47,222 bases of DNA from Oehlia diaphana. Its lineage: Eukaryota; Glomeromycota; Glomeromycetes; Glomerales; Glomeraceae. The stretch lies in contig QZLH01000335.1 in NCBI GenBank assembly GCA_003833135.1, positions 11,946 through 59,167 on the forward strand, given 5' to 3'. Below, piece by piece: positions 43,966 through 47,222 of the stretch. The translations under genes and the position numbers were made by a program. Each line of letters begins with the position of its first letter. The stretch's first letter is position 1. The notes below the pieces were generated by a model. It searched no databases and was not told where the DNA came from. It was given only the letters and a program-made list of their open reading frames with translations.

Positions 43966-44169
43966 TTGACGGCTTTTTACAGAAATAAATTAATTATTAA
44001 TAAAGCGCTGATTTTCTTATTTCCATTTACTCGCTCCGACTTATTGCAGTTTGAAAGTATCTGTACATTATCTACTAACTCACGCAATGGCAGGGGGGTA
44101 TAAGGTCAAAACCCAAAACCTCAGAAAATTGTATCATATCCGGGTATGGCTATGATTATTCCACTTTTG

Positions 44170-44640
44170 TCTTTTTTTTTCTCGAGAATTAGATTTTTGT
44201 GCAAAAGTCTTTTTTTTTAAAAATGTTCGTTAAGTAAAAATTTTTTTTCGCGAATCGAATTTTTTTAAGCGTATCAAAAAAAGGTTCGACTATTGTTTTT
44301 TCTTCAAAGTGAGAATTGGATTAATAAAAAATCTTGCGTTTTCTTTTTTTCGATATATAAATATATAATTATATATCGCATAAAAAGGAACTAATGTTAG
44401 TTTTAAAAAAATTATTCATCAAAAGCAGAAAAAAAAATTTTTTTTTTTTTTCATTGTAAAAAATATATTTGGCATGATTTCCTTTTTAGTAAATAAGAAA
44501 AAAAAAAATTTTTTTTCATTGTAAAAAATATAATTGGCATAATCTCCTTTTTAACTATGGTAAATAAGAAAAATTTTTTTTTTTGCTAGAACTTATTAAT
44601 GTAAACGTTACATATACTCATATATAATGAATTAATTACG
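44170..44640. repeat. Partial copy 4 of the duplicated unit (spacer only)
   Basis: GTTCGTTAAGTAAAAATTTT, the TTTTTCGCGAATCGAAT block, AAGGTTCGACTATTGTTTTT and TCTTCAAAGTGAGAA match 15300-15840, 5090-5260 and 34300-34470 in order. The A-run/T-run module follows at 44415-44470. The ending TATTAATGTAAACGTTACAT matches 17511-17530. Neither astacin nor Arg-rich frame sequence is present. It ends about 315 bp before the start codon of the synthetase-like gene. Confidence 0.6.
44447..44585. repeat. Two-unit tandem repeat (~68 bp)
   Basis: TTTTCATTGTAAAAAATATA followed by TTGGCAT-AT-TCC-TTTT and GTAAATAAGAAAAA occurs at 44447-44510 and again at 44513-44580 with a few changes. A local duplication inside the spacer fragment. 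Confidence 0.65.
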
Positions 44641-44834
44641 CAAGACTCTTATCGGTCAGGTCTCTATTGAGGAGTGCGGGAGGATTATTGGTTAGATTTA
44701 CGAAAATATTACGAATTAGAGTGCCGAAGAGAAAAAAAACGCTTGACTACTATTCAAGCTGCTTTGATTTAGGAGTGAAGAATATCGCTATTTAATTACT
44801 TATATTTTACTTCTTTTACTTCTGTTCTGCTTCT

Positions 44835-44885
44835 CAACTACTCCCTACCTGAGGCAACTACTCTCTACCTGAGGCAACTACTCTT
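44835..44885 (+). repeat. 20-bp tandem repeat in the 5' leader
   Basis: CAACTACTCCCTACCTGAGG at 44835-44854, CAACTACTCTCTACCTGAGG at 44855-44874 and a partial third unit at 44875-44885. It lies 70-120 bp upstream of the start codon of the synthetase-like gene, in what is likely promoter or 5' UTR. No TATA box was identified. Confidence 0.7.
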
Positions 44886-44954
44886 ATTTCCTATTTTTTT
44901 TATACCTAAAAGCAAGTCCGCCATTCTACATTAGCCGATAGTGTAGGATATATT

Positions 44955-46151
44955 ATGATTAAAATTTTTCATGATGGTCTAATCCACAATCCACCGGGAG
45001 GAGGTTCCTCGATTTTCAAAAAAGAATATGTCAACTATATTTTTGATTATCTTCCCAAGAAAGAGGTACGATTAAGTGTGGGAACAATCCCCAATAGCTC
45101 CCCTCATTTTGGCACTATAATTACTTTCTCATTGGCTTTTTCCTTAGCTCAAAGATTAGAGAAATTGGGGAAAAGTGTGACTGTTGTGGTGGGGTTAGTG
45201 GATACAGGGTCTTTATCTACTGATAGGTTTATTTTGGAAGATATTGAGTATCAAAAAAGTCTTGCTTCCACCGGAAAAATTAATAATTATCTTGCTGATT
45301 TTGAAGAATTATTAAAAAAATTAAGTTCCTATTTTGGTAACTTAAACTATGAGATAATGAACCAGGGTAGTTTAAATTTACACCAGAAAGCTCTCGAGAT
45401 AATTAGCAAAATAATTAATGAGAAAGAAAAAATTGGATCGTTGTTATTTCCGGAAACCAAACGGCTGGGATTGCGATCCGCTTGTTCGCAATGTGGTTTA
45501 GCAGATAGATATGGGTTAAACAATTGTTATGAAGACACTAGAATTAGTTTTTTTTGCCCTCGACATGACCGATACTCAATCGATATTCAAAAAGATGGTT
45601 TACAAAGGTTAGAATTTGAAACTCCTCTACGAAATTTAATTCGAGGTTTATTATATACTGAAGATAATCAAGAAAAGGATGTCCCTTATTCTTGGCTACG
45701 AGTTACAGGCAGTGACCATGCTGGATTTTATCAAGAGCAAATTTTTTATAAAGGAGCTGCTTTACTAGGTATCGACATAACCAATTCTCCTCTGATTGTT
45801 TATAGTCCTCTGGTGGTTGATTGGGCAGGAGTTAAATTGTCGAAATCAATTTTAGTTAGAGGAGGGTATAAATATTTGATTGACCAAGGGTTGGAATATC
45901 TTATTAATTATCAAAGATTTAGGAAGAAATTTGGAGATGAAGGATTGAGGAAATTATTTAAAGAAGTTGATTTGTGGTTAGAAGAACCATCTAGATTATT
46001 TAGGAGTTACACTATTTTTTATTTTGCAGAGTTGTTCAAAGAGGAAAAGGTTCAGAAATTAGAACAATCTATACCCATAACTAGTGATATCCAGTTGGAG
46101 AAAGAACTTCAAGAAGCCCAAGTTGAAGTCTTTCCTAAATATGATATCTGA
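44955..46151 (+). CDS. Class I aminoacyl-tRNA synthetase-like protein without anticodon domain
   Basis: Intact 398-codon frame; ATG 44955 is the first ATG after an in-frame TAA about 50 bp upstream and has A at -3. Residues 40-75 form the nucleotide-binding start: LSVGTIPNSSPHFGTIITFS, where PHFGT (50-54) stands for the HIGH motif. Residues 177-204 hold CSQC, a lone Cys 191 and CPRH, a likely zinc site. Residues 249-257 read RVTGSDHAG, and 290-298 WAGVKLSKS with KLSKS at 294-298 for KMSKS. About 100 residues follow, ending in a charged helix, too short for the usual C-terminal anticodon-binding region; class I LysRS enzymes, which it most recalls, are over 500 residues. Class I synthetases activate an amino acid with ATP; a stripped version could charge or activate an amino acid for another use. 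Codons look standard: Trp is TGG, stop is TGA. GC is higher than the flanks, and no intron is needed. Acquisition from a bacterium is possible but not shown. Confidence 0.85.
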   Translation: MIKIFHDGLIHNPPGGGSSIFKKEYVNYIFDYLPKKEVRLSVGTIPNSSPHFGTIITFSLAFSLAQRLEKLGKSVTVVVGLVDTGSLSTDRFILEDIEYQKSLASTGKINNYLADFEELLKKLSSYFGNLNYEIMNQGSLNLHQKALEIISKIINEKEKIGSLLFPETKRLGLRSACSQCGLADRYGLNNCYEDTRISFFCPRHDRYSIDIQKDGLQRLEFETPLRNLIRGLLYTEDNQEKDVPYSWLRVTGSDHAGFYQEQIFYKGAALLGIDITNSPLIVYSPLVVDWAGVKLSKSILVRGGYKYLIDQGLEYLINYQRFRKKFGDEGLRKLFKEVDLWLEEPSRLFRSYTIFYFAELFKEEKVQKLEQSIPITSDIQLEKELQEAQVEVFPKYDI

Positions 46152-46194
46152 ATAAGACATCCTTAGATCTCTCGAAAAGAAAAGATAAAAAAAA

Positions 46195-46290
46195 CCAACT
46201 CCCAAGGAGGTTAAAGATCGGAGTTAGTAGGAGAGATAAGCAAAAGAAGAGAAAAAAGAGCTTGAATCTGCTTCTCTTTTAACTTCTATA
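46195..46290 (+). other. Two short hairpins after the synthetase-like gene
   Basis: CCAACTCC (46196-46203) can pair with GGAGTTAG (46221-46228), with one mismatch and a 17-nt loop; a GGAGG at 46206-46210 competes for the same arm. A second stem, AAAAGAG with CTCTTTT, lies at about 46254-46282. They resemble a terminator only loosely and no long T run follows, so no role is assigned. Confidence 0.35.
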
Positions 46291-46566
46291 TTGAATAGTT
46301 TATTTTTCAACTTAACCAGTAAACTTTGTCATTCTTCTTCCTTTTCTTTGTTTTAATTCTACTGCTTTAATAATTAAAATAAATAAGTTTCGTTTAAGAG
46401 TTATCAGAATCTTTAATTGATACAATTTTTAGTAAAAATAAATTTTATTTAAATAAAATTTTATCTTATTTGTTATTTAAAGTTAATTCCTTATAAAAGT
46501 GTTTATATTTAGAATATTTAAAATATTTTATGAGATACACTTGATACTTATAATACTGCGTATACT

Positions 46567-46778
46567 ATATAGTCCATGTGTGAAACGGAACAAAAATCTA
46601 CACAAGTACAACAAGTGCTGCTCGTATCTCGTTATAATGACATATTATTATATAACGACATACCATCTTTTGAATTCCTTTAATGTCATTAAATAAACAT
46701 AATAAGTCTTATTATAATGACAATTAGAAAAAATTTAATGGCCGAAGAGTGCCGTTATAACGGACTGCACTTGTATAG
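46567..46778. mobile_element. Probable pogo-like MITE
   Basis: The right side, read on the minus strand, is CAAGTGCAGTCCGTTATAAC followed by GGCAC, a pogo-type terminal sequence; the left side has TATAGTCCATGTGTGAAACGG. Internal GTTATAATGACA and TATAACGACA words repeat in both halves. Ends are degraded, so borders are approximate and the 65-codon frame at 46499-46696 is not called. Confidence 0.45.
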
Positions 46779-47222
46779 GTACTGTATTCCTTTGGTATGC
46801 CTACTGCCTAGGATAAAGCGACCGCAAAGTTAACATTAACATATTGATGTAAAAAAAAGATAACAACAGCTTGCTTTATTTTTTTCATCTCGTACTAACA
46901 TGATATTATTATTAAACCACATTGCTATAAAACCAGCGATTACATTAACGGAGACACTATCAGTCAGCGGTCATGTCAGATTTTTTTAAGCGACTTATTA
47001 TTATATTAATTTATTAAAAATTACAATTTTAATATTTAATATAACTTAATTATTTTTTAAGTAAAATATAATTGAACCTTAGTAAACTTTTGTTTTTCAG
47101 ATTTTGCTCTATTTAATTTTGATTTTTTTTTACATTATAATGCTTACATAAAAAATTTTCATTGAGCCAACTTTTTCTATTTTTTTAACTTTACTTTCCA
47201 GATGCAACTTGTTGATAAAATA
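46779..47222. other. AT-rich end of the window
   Basis: No gene or structure seen; the last 250 bp are A/T-run sequence. A gene starting just past the window cannot be excluded. Confidence 0.4.

Noticed and set aside
44955..46151. Gene from a mollicute endobacterium living in the fungus
   Set aside because: Trp is encoded by TGG and the stop is TGA, against a mollicute code with TGA as Trp; flanks are fungal repeat sequence.
46195..46290. Rho-independent-like terminator after the synthetase-like gene
   Set aside because: Hairpins are weak or have long loops and lack a T run; a eukaryotic gene would not use one.
1..47222. CRISPR arrays, rRNA and tRNA genes
   Set aside because: No regular direct repeats with spacers, no rRNA-like conserved blocks and no complete cloverleaf seen; the only tRNA-like promoter boxes are in the SINE-like element.

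Overview
The window looks like nuclear DNA of a filamentous fungus, most likely an arbuscular mycorrhizal fungus (Glomeromycotina, Rhizophagus-like). The reasons are the very AT-rich sequence with long A and T runs, short introns of about 60-70 bp with GTAAGT/GTATGT donors, many decayed intron-rich reading frames, and family types I associate with that group (Uma2-like PD-(D/E)XK proteins, treble-clef plus nuclease proteins, Crinkler-like nuclease ends). The organism call rests on family recognition, not on a database search.

Layout. 0-0.35 kb: palindromic TATCGGG/CCCGATA repeats. 0.5-3.3 kb: two tandem, broken Uma2-like genes. 3.4-8.0, 13.2-18.9 and 33.3-37.5 kb: three diverged copies of one large duplicated unit, each with a decayed astacin-type metalloprotease gene on the minus strand and a small Arg-rich reading frame upstream of it; a fourth piece of the unit (spacer only) lies at 44.2-44.6 kb. 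Several non-autonomous DNA transposons (MITEs) have landed in the unit and differ between copies. 8.3 kb: Myb/SANT-like remnant. 9.2-9.9 kb: decayed small gene. 11.9 kb: small hypothetical gene. 19.85-20.03 kb: SINE-like insertion with an 18-bp target-site duplication. 20.1-23.6 kb: minus-strand exon-rich unknown gene, decayed. 25.6-26.4 kb: zinc-ribbon plus nuclease pseudogene, followed by two strong hairpins. 26.7-29.3 kb: another minus-strand exon-rich decayed gene. 29.9-31.9 kb: minus-strand remnant carrying a fossil intein with LAGLIDADG endonuclease motifs. 37.6-38.4, 40.5-41.2 and 42.4-43.0 kb: three more pseudogenes. 43.3-44.0 kb: two overlapping hypothetical frames.

The one clearly intact gene is at 44955-46151, a 398-residue class I aminoacyl-tRNA-synthetase-like protein with HIGH-like and KMSKS-like motifs and a central Cys/His cluster, but with little room for an anticodon-binding domain. 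It sits directly behind a fragment of the duplicated unit.

Most of the window is therefore a graveyard: genes copied by segmental duplication or transposition, then broken by isolated stop codons and small frameshifts. I see no operon-like cooperation between genes. The astacin duplication, the transposon insertions between its copies and the fossil intein record the history of the locus.
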